DNA of 64,000 nt from Sphaerobacter thermophilus DSM 20745 (GCF_000024985.1 NC_013523.1:2294001-2358000); one strand, 5' to 3'. Counted from the stretch's first letter, positions 26,004-35,516 are shown. Notes: generated by a model from the sequence alone, not told the origin. Made by a program: numbers and translations.

Positions 26004-26917
26004 TCGCCGAGGGGCTGACCAAACGCTATGGCGACGTCCCAGCCCTGACCGGCGTCTCCCTCCACGCCGGTCCGGGCGTGCTCGCCGTGCTGGGCCCGAA
26101 CGGCTCAGGCAAGACGACGCTGCTGCGCATCCTCGCCACGGCGTTGCGGCCCGATGCGGGCCGGGCCTCCTTCGCCGGCCGCGACTACGCGTCCGATCCC
26201 CGCCCGCTGCGCCGCCGCATCGGCTACCTGCCGCAGGAGATCGACCTGCCGGGCCATCTGACGCCGCGCGGGTTCCTCCACTACGTGGCGCGGCTCAAGG
26301 GCATCCAACCCGAGCCACAGGCGGACATGCTCCTTCAAGACCTCGGCCTCGGCGACCTGGCCAACCGCCCGCTCCGGACCCTCTCCGGCGGTCAGGCGCG
26401 GCTGGTCGCCCTGGCCCAGGCACTGCTCGGCCGCCCGCGCCTGCTGATCCTCGACGAGCCCCTCACGGGCCTCGACACCACCGAGCGCGCCCGCGTCCTG
26501 CGCATCATCGCCGGTCCCCCCGGCGAGCGCGTGGTGGTCCTGAGCAGCCACGTCCCGGCCGATATCGAGGCCGGCGCCGCGGCCGTGCTGGTCCTTCAGC
26601 AGGGCACCGTCCGCGCCCAGGGAACCATCGACACCGTCCGTGCCCTCGCCGCCGGCCAGGTCCACGAGGTGACTATCCCCACCGCCGACCTCGAGGACAC
26701 CCTTCGCATCTGCCAGGTCAGTCAGATGACCCTCCACGCCGACCACGCCCTCCTCCGCGTCGTCGGCCCCCTCCCGCCCGGCCTCACCGGGGTGCCGGTT
26801 ACACCGACGCTGGAGGATGCGTACCTGTGGGTGCAGGCGATTCCCCCTCACCCCCAGCCCCTCTCCCACAAGGGGAGAGGGGAGGAGGACCGAAGACGGC
26901 TGGCGACTGACGCGTGA
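25994..26917 (+). CDS. ABC transporter ATP-binding protein with repeat-derived C-terminus
   Basis: A 307-residue ABC-2 type ATPase: Walker A GPNGSGKT (34-41), IGYLPQEIDLPGHLTP, signature LSGGQARLVALAQ, Walker B LLILDEPLTGLD, H-loop SSHVP. GTG at 25994 overlaps the preceding stop. The last 24 or so residues (PPHPQPLSHKGRGEEDRRR...) are encoded by a family-C hairpin and adjoining tandem repeat, so the original stop was lost or displaced by repeat insertion. It ends the ABC/sigma cluster and may power the membrane protein encoded just upstream. Confidence 0.85.
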   Translation: MELIAEGLTKRYGDVPALTGVSLHAGPGVLAVLGPNGSGKTTLLRILATALRPDAGRASFAGRDYASDPRPLRRRIGYLPQEIDLPGHLTPRGFLHYVARLKGIQPEPQADMLLQDLGLGDLANRPLRTLSGGQARLVALAQALLGRPRLLILDEPLTGLDTTERARVLRIIAGPPGERVVVLSSHVPADIEAGAAAVLVLQQGTVRAQGTIDTVRALAAGQVHEVTIPTADLEDTLRICQVSQMTLHADHALLRVVGPLPPGLTGVPVTPTLEDAYLWVQAIPPHPQPLSHKGRGEEDRRRLATDA

Positions 26918-26980
26918 CGGATGACGCGAGGATTTCCCCCCTCTCCCAACTTTGGGAGAGGGGCCGGGGGTGAGGGGTGC
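26845..26980. repeat. Family-C hairpin pair with TGACGCGTGACG tandem
   Basis: Two hairpins (CCCCTCTCCCACAAGGGGAGAGG near 26855-26880, overlapping the ATPase 3' end, and CCCTCTCCCAACTTTGGGAGAGG near 26939-26962) flank a short TGACGCGTGACGGATGACGCG tandem. The composite resembles 1230-1358 and 33302-33515. It borders the restriction-modification operon on its left. Confidence 0.7.
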
Positions 26981-26982
26981 CA

Positions 26983-28506
26983 TCAGTCGGCGACAACGCC
27001 GTTGGGCGCGAGGTCGGCAAGGATCGTCTCGAACTCCTCCAGCGCCGCGCGCAGGTCTTCTACGATGTCGGCCGCGATCTCGTCCGGGTCACCCAGGTTC
27101 TCCCCGTCCTCCAGGCTCTTGTCCTTGAGCCAGAAGATGTCGAGGTTCACCTTGTCCCGCTGGATCAACTCGTCATAGCTGAAGGCTCGCCAGCGGCCAT
27201 CCGGGTTCTCCTCCGACCAGGTCGGCGTCCGTTGATGTCGGTTCTCGGGGTTGAAGCACGCGACGAACTCGTCGAGGTCCGATCGCTGGAGCGGCTTGGT
27301 CTTCAGCGTGAAGTGCTTGTTGGTGCGCAGGTCGTAGATCCAGAGTTGGGACGTCCAGGGCTGCTCGCGCGGTGGCTTGCGGTCGAAGAACAGGACGTTC
27401 GCCTTGACGCCCTGCGCGTAGAAGATCCCGGTCGGTAGGCGCAGCAGGGTGTGGACATCGCACTCCTGCAGGAGTTTGCGCCGGATCGTCTCCCCAGCGC
27501 CACCCTCGAAGAGGACGTTGTCGGGCACCACGACCGCGGCCCGGCCGTGGATCTTCAGGAGCGACTTCACGTGCTGCACGAAGTTGAGCTGCTTGTTGCT
27601 CGTCGTGGCCCAGAAGTCCTCGCGGACGACTGTCAGTGCCTCCCGCTCCTGCTGTCCTTCCTCGTTCACCACCAGCACGCTCGACTTGCGGCCGAAGGGC
27701 GGGTTGGTCAGCACGACGTCGAAGTGGTCGCTCGGCGCCGAGTTCAGACTATCGCCGGTGCGCACCGGCGGCTCGATGTCGGCCTCGGCCGGCCCCGGCC
27801 CGACACCGTGGAGCAGCAGATTCATCGCGCAGAGCCGGGTCACGCTGTCCACGATTTCGACGCCGCGCAGCGCATGGAGCTTCAGGTGCTTGCGCTGCTC
27901 CGGGTCAAGGTGGGGGTACCGCTCGACGATGGAGTTGTGTGCCGCCAGCAGGAAGCCGCCCGTGCCGCAGGCCGGGTCACAGATCGTCTCTCCCGGCTGC
28001 GGGCGCATCACATCGACGATCGCCTGGATCAGCGGTCGGGGGGTGAAGTACTGCCCGGCACCGCCCTTCACGTCCCGAGCGTTCTTCTCCAGCAGCCCCT
28101 CGTAGGTGGCACCCTTGGCATCGGTGCCCAGTACCATCCATTGCTCGCGGTCGATCAGGTCGACGATTAGCCGACGCAGCTTGGCCGGGTCCTGGATCTT
28201 GTTCTGCGCCTTGTGGAAGATCAGCCCGAGCATCCCCGGCTGCCGACCCAGTTCCTCCAGTAGGTGGCGGTAGTGGGTTTCCAACTCGTCGCCGTCGCGG
28301 GCGAGCAGACTGGGCCAATCATATCCTTCCGGCACCGGTGAGGGCCGGTTCCACGGCTCCTGGGTCTGCTCGTGCGCCATCTTGAGGAAAAGGAGATACG
28401 TCAACTGCTCCACGTAGTCGCCGTAGGACAGCCCGTCGTCGCGCAGAACGTTGCAGTAGCTCCAGAGCCTCTGGACGATCTGCTGCGCGTGGTTCGTCGC
28501 GCTCAC
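26983..28506 (-). CDS. hsdM: Type I restriction-modification DNA methyltransferase subunit
   Basis: A 507-residue N6-adenine methyltransferase. The HsdM N-terminal helical domain (1-130) is followed by the SAM-binding DPACGTGG (177-184) and the catalytic NPPF (268-271), then a C-terminal domain that contacts HsdS. GTG at 28506 overlaps the HsdS stop (GTGA), so translation is coupled. It is the last gene of the minus-strand hsdR-hsdS-hsdM operon. Confidence 0.95.
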   Translation of the reverse strand: MSATNHAQQIVQRLWSYCNVLRDDGLSYGDYVEQLTYLLFLKMAHEQTQEPWNRPSPVPEGYDWPSLLARDGDELETHYRHLLEELGRQPGMLGLIFHKAQNKIQDPAKLRRLIVDLIDREQWMVLGTDAKGATYEGLLEKNARDVKGGAGQYFTPRPLIQAIVDVMRPQPGETICDPACGTGGFLLAAHNSIVERYPHLDPEQRKHLKLHALRGVEIVDSVTRLCAMNLLLHGVGPGPAEADIEPPVRTGDSLNSAPSDHFDVVLTNPPFGRKSSVLVVNEEGQQEREALTVVREDFWATTSNKQLNFVQHVKSLLKIHGRAAVVVPDNVLFEGGAGETIRRKLLQECDVHTLLRLPTGIFYAQGVKANVLFFDRKPPREQPWTSQLWIYDLRTNKHFTLKTKPLQRSDLDEFVACFNPENRHQRTPTWSEENPDGRWRAFSYDELIQRDKVNLDIFWLKDKSLEDGENLGDPDEIAADIVEDLRAALEEFETILADLAPNGVVAD

Positions 28507-30101
28507 CGTTCACCCCCCGCACCGAACAGCGGCAGCGTCTTGGCTACCGGCTCCGTCCGCTTCCCATTCCCACCAGTCCGGCGAGTCCGGCGGCGCTTCG
28601 GCTCAGCCGCTGCGGCGGCCGCGCGCTCGGCGCGGATGCGCTCCAGCAGCACGCTGGCCGGCTCATCGTTGGGATCCTGCGGCACGAGCTTGCCCGCGAA
28701 GGCGCGCTTCAGAATCGCCTGGCGCAGCCGCTCTGCCCGCTTTAGGTTCGCCTCGATCTGCCGCTCCAGCTCTTCCACCACCGACAGCCGCCGCTCCACC
28801 TCGGCCACGATGCGCCGCTGCTCAGCGAGGGGTGGGAGGGGGAGAGGAACGCTGCGGATATCACTTCCGCTCACACCAGATTGGCCCGCCGTTGTTCGAA
28901 TGCGGCGCGCGATGAACTCCCGAGAGAGTCCAACGTTTAGCACAATCTGAACGAACGACGACAAGCAGAGGTGAGAAGCGAGCCGAGCTCGGATCAGCTT
29001 GTCAGGGTAGACCACTTTTCGATCCACCGCCCTAACGGCTCCGCAAACCCCGACCAGTTCCGGGCTGCCGTTGTACCTCGTGAATAGAAGATCACCCTGG
29101 CAGAGAACATAATCCGCATACTGATCAACCGAACCGGAGAGGTAACGGATCTCCTCCATATTCACGGAAAGGGGCCGAACGGCGTTAATGCGTAAGATTG
29201 GCGTCCCAGACTCGGAATCTGGTTTCTTCGAGATCCCGTTTCTAAGAGACCCGAGGAGTTGATCTAGCCTTGCCCACACCCACCCCTCGGGCAACTCGGG
29301 CAGGTCGCTGGTGTCGGGCGCGGCGGGCTCCTTGTACCTCGCCTTCCACCGGTCGTCCTTGGGCTCCTTGCCCTTGGCCCGCAGCTTGGCGAGCTCCTCC
29401 GCCTCCCACTTCGCGCGGCGCTCCTGGAGGATGCGCTGGAGGAGCTGCTCGCCCGTCTCGTAATCCCGGCCCTCGGCACGGGCAAGCTCAGCTTCGGTCG
29501 GGACGAGTCGGCCCTCACAGGCGGCCTTGAGCACGGCCGCGCGGTAGCGCTTCAGGTTGGCGCGCGCCCGCTCCAGCGCCGCCACCGCAGCGTCCAGCCG
29601 CGTGAAGTGCTTCTCGATCTCCGCCACGATGCGGCGCTGCTCGGCGAGGGGGGCGAGGGGTACCTGAAAGCTCAAGAACGGACCACGGTTAATGTGCTTC
29701 ATCGTAGAACCGTGCAGGTGGCTGCTCTGCTTCAGCAAATCTATGGCATGACGCAGTAGGTGATAGAGATAGGGTGAATGCACTAGACGGTTGTCAGGTA
29801 CCACTTTAAAGATGTGCTGGTTCAGGACACCAGTTTCACCCCGCCAAGTGAAGGCATCCAACGTTGCTGACCAACTGAGTAGGATATCACCGCGGTGGAC
29901 GATGTAGACCGGGTCCACTTGGCGGCTTGTCCTATTGAAAGGCTTGGATGGGTCAGTTAGGTTCTGAATCCGGATAATCGGCAGCCCCTCGTCACCCCAA
30001 TCACTCTTCCTAAAGGCCAGACCGTTGATGTATTCCCCGGTGTCTCTGATCGTCGCCCAGGTCCAGCCTGGAGGCAGGCACGGAGAGTTGTCCTCACGCA
30101 T
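28503..30101 (-). CDS. hsdS: Type I restriction-modification specificity subunit
   Basis: A 532-residue specificity protein. It has two target recognition domains (about 1-150 and 270-425), each followed by a conserved long helix that starts PLAEQRRIVAE(I/V)E, one at about 151-215 and one at about 425-475. The two helices set the spacing between the half-sites. The TRD-coding DNA (around 28.85-29.25 and 29.68-30.08 kb) is visibly richer in A+T than its surroundings, as is usual for exchangeable TRDs. It overlaps hsdM by four bases. The target sequence cannot be predicted from the protein alone. Confidence 0.93.
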   Translation of the reverse strand: MREDNSPCLPPGWTWATIRDTGEYINGLAFRKSDWGDEGLPIIRIQNLTDPSKPFNRTSRQVDPVYIVHRGDILLSWSATLDAFTWRGETGVLNQHIFKVVPDNRLVHSPYLYHLLRHAIDLLKQSSHLHGSTMKHINRGPFLSFQVPLAPLAEQRRIVAEIEKHFTRLDAAVAALERARANLKRYRAAVLKAACEGRLVPTEAELARAEGRDYETGEQLLQRILQERRAKWEAEELAKLRAKGKEPKDDRWKARYKEPAAPDTSDLPELPEGWVWARLDQLLGSLRNGISKKPDSESGTPILRINAVRPLSVNMEEIRYLSGSVDQYADYVLCQGDLLFTRYNGSPELVGVCGAVRAVDRKVVYPDKLIRARLASHLCLSSFVQIVLNVGLSREFIARRIRTTAGQSGVSGSDIRSVPLPLPPLAEQRRIVAEVERRLSVVEELERQIEANLKRAERLRQAILKRAFAGKLVPQDPNDEPASVLLERIRAERAAAAAAEPKRRRTRRTGGNGKRTEPVAKTLPLFGAGGER

Positions 30102-30274
30102 AGGGCGGCTCCTCTATTCGCGCGGAACGCGTCATGTCATCACCACGGGGCAGGCAGTCGCGCATCTGCAGCGCTGAGCGCAACGGCGCACCTCACTCGG
30201 AGGCTGTGGGCCGCACCATTGAGATCCGTCGGCCGGCACCTCAGGATGGCAGCGGACTGGCTCCACATAGAGGA

Positions 30275-33118
30275 TCACGCCGCCAGCACCTCGTTCAACT
30301 CATCCAACAGGGTGCGCCAGTCGGAGCCGAAGAGCTGGTAGAAGCGCCCCAAGCCGCCGTGCTGCGCGAAGGGAGCATAGTCGAAGGCGTCGAGTTCGAT
30401 GGTATAGCTCGCCACGATGTGGTCGCGGATCCACTCCAGCCAGCGGCGCTGCTCCTCGGTGAACTCCCGCCCGAGAGCGGCCTGCTGCGCCAGCCAGGCG
30501 TCGAAGCGGGCCTCCACCTGCTCCTCGAAGGGTATCAGCTCCTCCTCCTGGTGGAGCGCGAAGCGGACCAGGGACACGACGTCGGTCAGCCTGCGCATGC
30601 CAGAGCCGCGCACCCGCGACTTGTCGAGCGTCTCATAGGCCTGCCAGAGGCGATCCGTCGTCCACTGGCGGGGCGGCGCCTGGATCGCGTCGGCCAACGC
30701 CTTGATGTCGGCGAAGCGCAGCCGCTGGCCGTAGGGCCGGCTGTAGAGGACCTGGAGGGCGGTGATCTCGTCCTTGTGCTCGATGATGAACTGCTCGAAC
30801 GAGGTGGTCAGCTCACGCGCCCGCTCCCGCGCCTGGGCATCGAAGCCGGCCTCCAGCAGCGAGTCCTTGCTGACCACGTCGATTGTCTGCTCGTAGTGCC
30901 GGCGTAAGGACACGAGCTGCTCACGCAGGTCCGGATTGGTCGCGATCGGCGCGGCGGCTTGCCGCAATAGCTCACGAGTGGCCTGCTCGAGCTGCTCCGG
31001 CGTCGGATCTTCTCCCGGGGGTAGCCCGAACATCGTGCGGGCCGCCTCGACCTGCCGATCGGGGTCGAGGGCATCGATGATCCCGCGGGCAATGTCCTGG
31101 AGGGTGTGCCCGCCCGCGCACTCGGCCAACCGTGCCTTGTCGGGTGCGCCCAGCTGGCGGTCAAGCCGGGCCAGACGACTGGCGAGCGAGGAGAGGAGGT
31201 CACGGTCGAGGCTGCCGAAAGCGACCCGCTGCAGCAGCGTCTCGAAGGACACGGTCGGCGCGCGCTCGAGCGGAGGGCTGTCGCTCAGCATCCGCTCCGT
31301 TACGCCGACGCAGTCGATCAGTACGAAGCGCGTCTTGCGCTCGGCGTCGGGAGTGACCGCCTTGAATTCGGTCTCGTCGATGACCCGCACGCCGCGCCCC
31401 TTCATCTGCTCGAAGAAGGTGCGGCTCTTGACCGCACGCATGAACATGACGATCTCGATCGGCTTAATGTCGGTGCCGGTGGCGATCATGTCGACGGTGA
31501 CAGCGATGCGCGGATTGTAGCTGATGCGGAACGACTGGATCAGATCCTCGGGCCGGACACCGGTCGTCTTGTAGGTGATCTTCTGGCAGAAGTCGTTGCC
31601 CTTGCCAAACTCTTCGCGAACGATCTGGACGATCTCCTCGGCGTGGGCGTCGTCTTTGGCGTAGATGAGTGTCTTCGGCACGTGGCTGCGACCGGGGAAG
31701 ATCTCGGTGAAAAGCCGGTCGCGGAAGGTGCGGATCACGGTGCGGATCTGATCGGGCGCCACCACCGCGCGGTCGAGGTCGGCCGCATCGTAGGCGAGAT
31801 CCTCGTCAAGCTGCTCCCAGCGAGCTGCGCGGGTGAGGCGGTCACGCTTCTCGACGTACATGCCGGCCTCGATGGTCGAGCCGGATTCGGTGATACGCGT
31901 GCGGATGCGGTAGATGTCGTGGTCGACGTTGACCCCATCGGCCACCGCCTGCGGGTAGCTGTACTCCATGACCAGGTTCTGATTGAAGAACCCGAAGGTC
32001 TGCTTCGACGGCGTGGCGGTCAACCCGATCAGGTAGGCATCGAAATACTCGAGCACCTGGCGCCAGAGGTTGTAGATCGAGCGGTGGCACTCGTCGATGA
32101 CGATGAAATCGAACGTCTCGATCGGGACGTCTGGGTTGTAGACGACCGGAACAGGCTCAGGCACCAGCCCGGAGGCGGTGTCGAAGTGGGAGCCCTCCTC
32201 CAGCGACGGATCGAGCTCCGGCTCGCCCTTGAGGATCGAGTAGAGCCGCTGAATAGTGGTAATGACGACACGGGCGGTCGGATCGATCCGGTTCGTCTTC
32301 AGGTGCTGGACGTTGTAGAGCTGGGTGAAGGTACGGCGGTCGTCCGGGGGGACGTAGGCATCAAACTCCTTCTTGGCCTGTGTCCCGAGGTTAGCGCGAT
32401 CAACCAAGAAGAGGATGCGCTGGGCGTCCGCGTACTTGATCAGCCGGTAGATCGCCGTGATCGCGGTGTAGGTCTTGCCGCTGCCCATGGTCATCTGGAT
32501 CAATGCCCGGGGCCGGTCATCCGCGAGGGAGCGCTCCAGATTACGCACTGCCTGCTCCTGGGCGGGCCAGAGCCTGCCCGGGTCGAGGCGCGGCATTTTC
32601 TGCAGGCGGGCGCGGAGGGTCGTCACTGCCTGGTAACGCGCCGGATCCTCTGCAGCCCGCAGGATCGGCGACGCGACCGCGGCCTGAGCCGGCGGGGTGC
32701 CGCTGATCCAGGCGGCGAGCGTCTCCGGCCGGTGGAAAGAGAACACACGGCGACTGCGCGGCTCGGGGTCGAGCCCGTTCGTGAAGCGCGTCTCGATGCT
32801 CGTACTCTGATAAAGGAACGGCAGCGGCTTGACCAGCGTGTCGAGGTAATCGGGTAAGCCCGCGCCGTACTTCGCGGTCTGCGGCTCGACGCCGGTCAAC
32901 GTCGTACCCACGCGCTTGGCCTCAATGACGCCGACCGCCAAACCGTCGACGAAGAGGAGATAATCTGCAACGCCATGACCAGGCTTGAGCGGCACCTCGC
33001 GCACCGCCACCCCGCGGGCCGCGGCTAGGTTCACGGCGTACCGATCCTGCACTGCCCAGCCCGCCTTATCTAAGGCTGCGTCGATGTCAGCACGAGCGCG
33101 CGTCTCCGGCGTCGGCAT
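30275..33118 (-). CDS. hsdR: Type I restriction endonuclease/translocase subunit
   Basis: A 947-residue SF2 motor with nuclease. The N-terminal PD-(D/E)xK site is visible as ADYLLF (Asp 52) and IEAKR (Glu 66, Lys 68). Walker A is MGSGKT (211-216) and the DEAD-box motif DECH (342-345). The second helicase lobe includes ATGTDIKPIEIVMFMRAVKSR, and a C-terminal HsdM/S-binding region follows from about 640. ATG at 33118 was chosen because homology begins there; upstream in-frame codons add a leader unlike the family. A 173-bp gap separates it from hsdS. It appears intact. Confidence 0.93.
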   Translation of the reverse strand: MPTPETRARADIDAALDKAGWAVQDRYAVNLAAARGVAVREVPLKPGHGVADYLLFVDGLAVGVIEAKRVGTTLTGVEPQTAKYGAGLPDYLDTLVKPLPFLYQSTSIETRFTNGLDPEPRSRRVFSFHRPETLAAWISGTPPAQAAVASPILRAAEDPARYQAVTTLRARLQKMPRLDPGRLWPAQEQAVRNLERSLADDRPRALIQMTMGSGKTYTAITAIYRLIKYADAQRILFLVDRANLGTQAKKEFDAYVPPDDRRTFTQLYNVQHLKTNRIDPTARVVITTIQRLYSILKGEPELDPSLEEGSHFDTASGLVPEPVPVVYNPDVPIETFDFIVIDECHRSIYNLWRQVLEYFDAYLIGLTATPSKQTFGFFNQNLVMEYSYPQAVADGVNVDHDIYRIRTRITESGSTIEAGMYVEKRDRLTRAARWEQLDEDLAYDAADLDRAVVAPDQIRTVIRTFRDRLFTEIFPGRSHVPKTLIYAKDDAHAEEIVQIVREEFGKGNDFCQKITYKTTGVRPEDLIQSFRISYNPRIAVTVDMIATGTDIKPIEIVMFMRAVKSRTFFEQMKGRGVRVIDETEFKAVTPDAERKTRFVLIDCVGVTERMLSDSPPLERAPTVSFETLLQRVAFGSLDRDLLSSLASRLARLDRQLGAPDKARLAECAGGHTLQDIARGIIDALDPDRQVEAARTMFGLPPGEDPTPEQLEQATRELLRQAAAPIATNPDLREQLVSLRRHYEQTIDVVSKDSLLEAGFDAQARERARELTTSFEQFIIEHKDEITALQVLYSRPYGQRLRFADIKALADAIQAPPRQWTTDRLWQAYETLDKSRVRGSGMRRLTDVVSLVRFALHQEEELIPFEEQVEARFDAWLAQQAALGREFTEEQRRWLEWIRDHIVASYTIELDAFDYAPFAQHGGLGRFYQLFGSDWRTLLDELNEVLAA

Positions 33119-33301
33119 GTCAGCTCTGTACTCCACTGTTGCAGCGATGCTCACGCCGGGATCACCAAAGTGCCGCGAACCCGGCGTTATGACTAGTTGG
33201 CCGCTAGTATGCCAGCCTGGTGTACGTTCAGGCAAGGGATACGCGGTGCGGCGATAGAGCTCTGTAAGAATACCTGATCGACACGTCCAAGTGGCATCTA
33301 G

Positions 33302-33515
33302 AAGCACCCCTCACCTCCGGCCCCTCTCCCACAAGGGGAGAGGGGAGCACTACGGGTGACGTGTAACGACTGACGCGTGACGCATCATGCATAACATCCC
33401 CCCCTCTCCCAACGTTGGGAGAGGGGCCGGGGGTGAGGGCCGTTTCCCCCTCTCCCACGAGGGGAGAGGGGGTAGGGGGTGAGGGGGACGTATGACGTAT
33501 GACGCATGACGCACC
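33302..33515. repeat. Cluster of three family-C hairpins with TGACGCATGACG tandems
   Basis: Hairpins CCCCTCTCCCACAAGGGGAGAGG (about 33324-33346), CCCTCTCCCAACGTTGGGAGAGG (about 33402-33424) and CCCTCTCCCACGAGGGGAGAGG (about 33448-33469), each followed by a G-rich GGGGGTGAGGG-type tail. Between and after them are runs of TGACG(T/C)(A/G)-type units. It fills most of the gene-free gap between hsdR and the S9 peptidase. Confidence 0.75.
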
Positions 33516-33520
33516 ATCCC

Positions 33521-35428
33521 TCACTTCCCCATCCACCGGTCGAACCACGCCACGAGGCGCTGCAGGAGATCGCGCTGGAAGGTGCGCTCGTGGAAGGCGT
33601 GGCCTTGACGGGGGTAGGTGATGAAGTCGGTCGGCACTCCGGCGGCGCGCAGGCCCAGGTAGAGCTCCATGCCCTGCTCGGGCGGCACCCGCACGTCGGC
33701 TTCGCCGTGGACCACCAGCGTCGGCGTGGTGATCCGCCCCAGATAGCGGATCGGTGAGCGCTCCCAGTAGGCGTCGGGCGCCTCGTGGAGAGGGCCGGGG
33801 AAGCGGGCCTCGTTGTAGGGCCGGATGTCGGTCGTGCCGACCTTGCTCGGCCAGTTGGTCACGGCGGCCCCGGCCACGGCCGCTTTGAAGCGGTCGGTAT
33901 GGGAAACGGCCCAGGCAGTGAGGAACCCGCCGTAGCTCCAGCCGGCGATGCCGAGGCGGTCCGGATCGGCGATACCCTGCTCGATGGCCCAGTCGACCCC
34001 GCGCATCACGTCGTCGAAGTCCATCCCGCCGAGATCGCCGCGGTTGGAGGCGGTGAAGGAGGCACCCCGGCCGGTGCTGCCGCGCGGGTTCGGCAGGAGC
34101 ACGGCGTAGCCCGCGGCGGCGAAGATCTGCCCCCAGTCGTGCCAGGTGCCGTGGAAGGTCGGGCCCCAGCGGGAGGTCGGCCCGCCGTGGACCTGGACGA
34201 TGAGCGGCAGTCGCTCCCCCGGCTCCGCGCCGGGCGGGCGGAGCAGCCAACCCTGGATCGTCAGCCCGTCGCTGGCGGTCCATTCGACCGGCTCCATCGG
34301 GGCGATCGCCACATCGTCGAGCTGGGGGTTCAGGTGCGTCAGACAGCGCAGCTCACCGTCGATTGGCCCGGCCCAGACCTCAGGCGGCCCCGCCGGGTGC
34401 GTGCGGACACAGGCGAGGGTCCGTCCGTCGGCGCTGACGCTGAGCGGTGCCTGCGCCGCGCCGCCGGGAGGGAGGGGGTCGAGCTGCTGCCGGGTATCGT
34501 CGCTGAGGTTGACCAGCTCGATCCGGTTGTACAGACCCTCCTCGGCCAGCGTAAGTAGGCGCGGCTCTTGGCCCGGTAGCCAGCCGGCCCAGAGCGGGGT
34601 CGTCGCGCCCGCCTCCAGGGTCTCAATCGCACCGGATTCGGCGTCGATGAGCAGCACGCGGGTATCGTCGGCGCTCCCAGGGACGTTGGCCACGGCCACG
34701 AGCCGGCTGCCGTCGGGGGACCACTGGAGGGTCGCCGGGAGGTTGTCGAGCGTGGTGAGGACGCGCTCAGCGCGGGTGGCCGGGTCGATCACGAGCAGGC
34801 GAACGCCCCGCGCCGGCTCATCCAGCCCGTTGCCGGGCGTCGTCAGCGCGGCGACACGCCGGCCGTCGGCGCTCCAGGCGTAGGCCCAGACATGCCCCTC
34901 GGCCGGGCCGAGCACCCGCACCGTTCCGCCTTCCACCGGGACGCGCACGATCACCCGCGGGCGCGCGTCCGCGCTGGCGACCCGCACCTCGGTGGCGGGC
35001 TTGTCCTCCCCGGCCAGGGCACGCCGGTCCGCCGTCGCCGTCAGCGACCGGCCGTCGGGCGCCCAGGCGAGCAGATCCAGCCCCTTGGGGACGCTCGTCA
35101 GCGGGCGTGCCTCCCCACCCTCCAGGTCGATCAGGTGGATCTGGTGCGCGCCCCGCTCCGTCCGGTCGGAGAGGAACGCGAGGGTGCGGCCATCGGGCGA
35201 CCAGCGCGGCATCTTGTCCTCATGCCCCACGACCGCGCCCATCGTGAACTCTCGCGCCTCGCCGTCTTCAACCGCCGCCAGCCAGATGGCCGAGGTGGGC
35301 TTGGTCTCCTTGTGGCCGATGGGTGCGACGGTGAAGGCCACGTGCCGCCCATCCGGCGACACCTGGACGTCGCTCGCGATGCGGAGGTTCACCGCGTGGT
35401 CCGGGGTATAGCGTTGCTTGCTCGTCAT
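33521..35428 (-). CDS. S9-family peptidase (acylaminoacyl-peptidase / prolyl oligopeptidase type)
   Basis: A 635-residue serine peptidase. An N-terminal beta-propeller (about 1-370) with repeated WSPDGR / WAPDGR units caps a C-terminal alpha/beta hydrolase domain. The catalytic serine lies in IAGWSYGGFLT, the aspartate in VHGEADVRVPPEQG and the histidine in RQGHAFHER. No signal peptide is seen, so it is probably cytosolic and acts on short peptides. ATG at 35428 is used; a GTG 12 bases upstream is the alternative, and neither has a strong ribosome binding site. Confidence 0.9.
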   Translation of the reverse strand: MTSKQRYTPDHAVNLRIASDVQVSPDGRHVAFTVAPIGHKETKPTSAIWLAAVEDGEAREFTMGAVVGHEDKMPRWSPDGRTLAFLSDRTERGAHQIHLIDLEGGEARPLTSVPKGLDLLAWAPDGRSLTATADRRALAGEDKPATEVRVASADARPRVIVRVPVEGGTVRVLGPAEGHVWAYAWSADGRRVAALTTPGNGLDEPARGVRLLVIDPATRAERVLTTLDNLPATLQWSPDGSRLVAVANVPGSADDTRVLLIDAESGAIETLEAGATTPLWAGWLPGQEPRLLTLAEEGLYNRIELVNLSDDTRQQLDPLPPGGAAQAPLSVSADGRTLACVRTHPAGPPEVWAGPIDGELRCLTHLNPQLDDVAIAPMEPVEWTASDGLTIQGWLLRPPGAEPGERLPLIVQVHGGPTSRWGPTFHGTWHDWGQIFAAAGYAVLLPNPRGSTGRGASFTASNRGDLGGMDFDDVMRGVDWAIEQGIADPDRLGIAGWSYGGFLTAWAVSHTDRFKAAVAGAAVTNWPSKVGTTDIRPYNEARFPGPLHEAPDAYWERSPIRYLGRITTPTLVVHGEADVRVPPEQGMELYLGLRAAGVPTDFITYPRQGHAFHERTFQRDLLQRLVAWFDRWMGK

Positions 35429-35516
35429 CGTGTTCGTCACTCGCTATTCGTCTTGCGCTCTGGACAGGGGAGCAGGACTCCCAAGGCACATGATACGGCA
35501 GGGGGAAGAGCGCGGA

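Noticed and set aside
31106-32857. A 583-residue plus-strand frame opposite hsdR
   Set aside because: hsdR has all motifs of its family; the opposite frame has none and no ribosome binding site.
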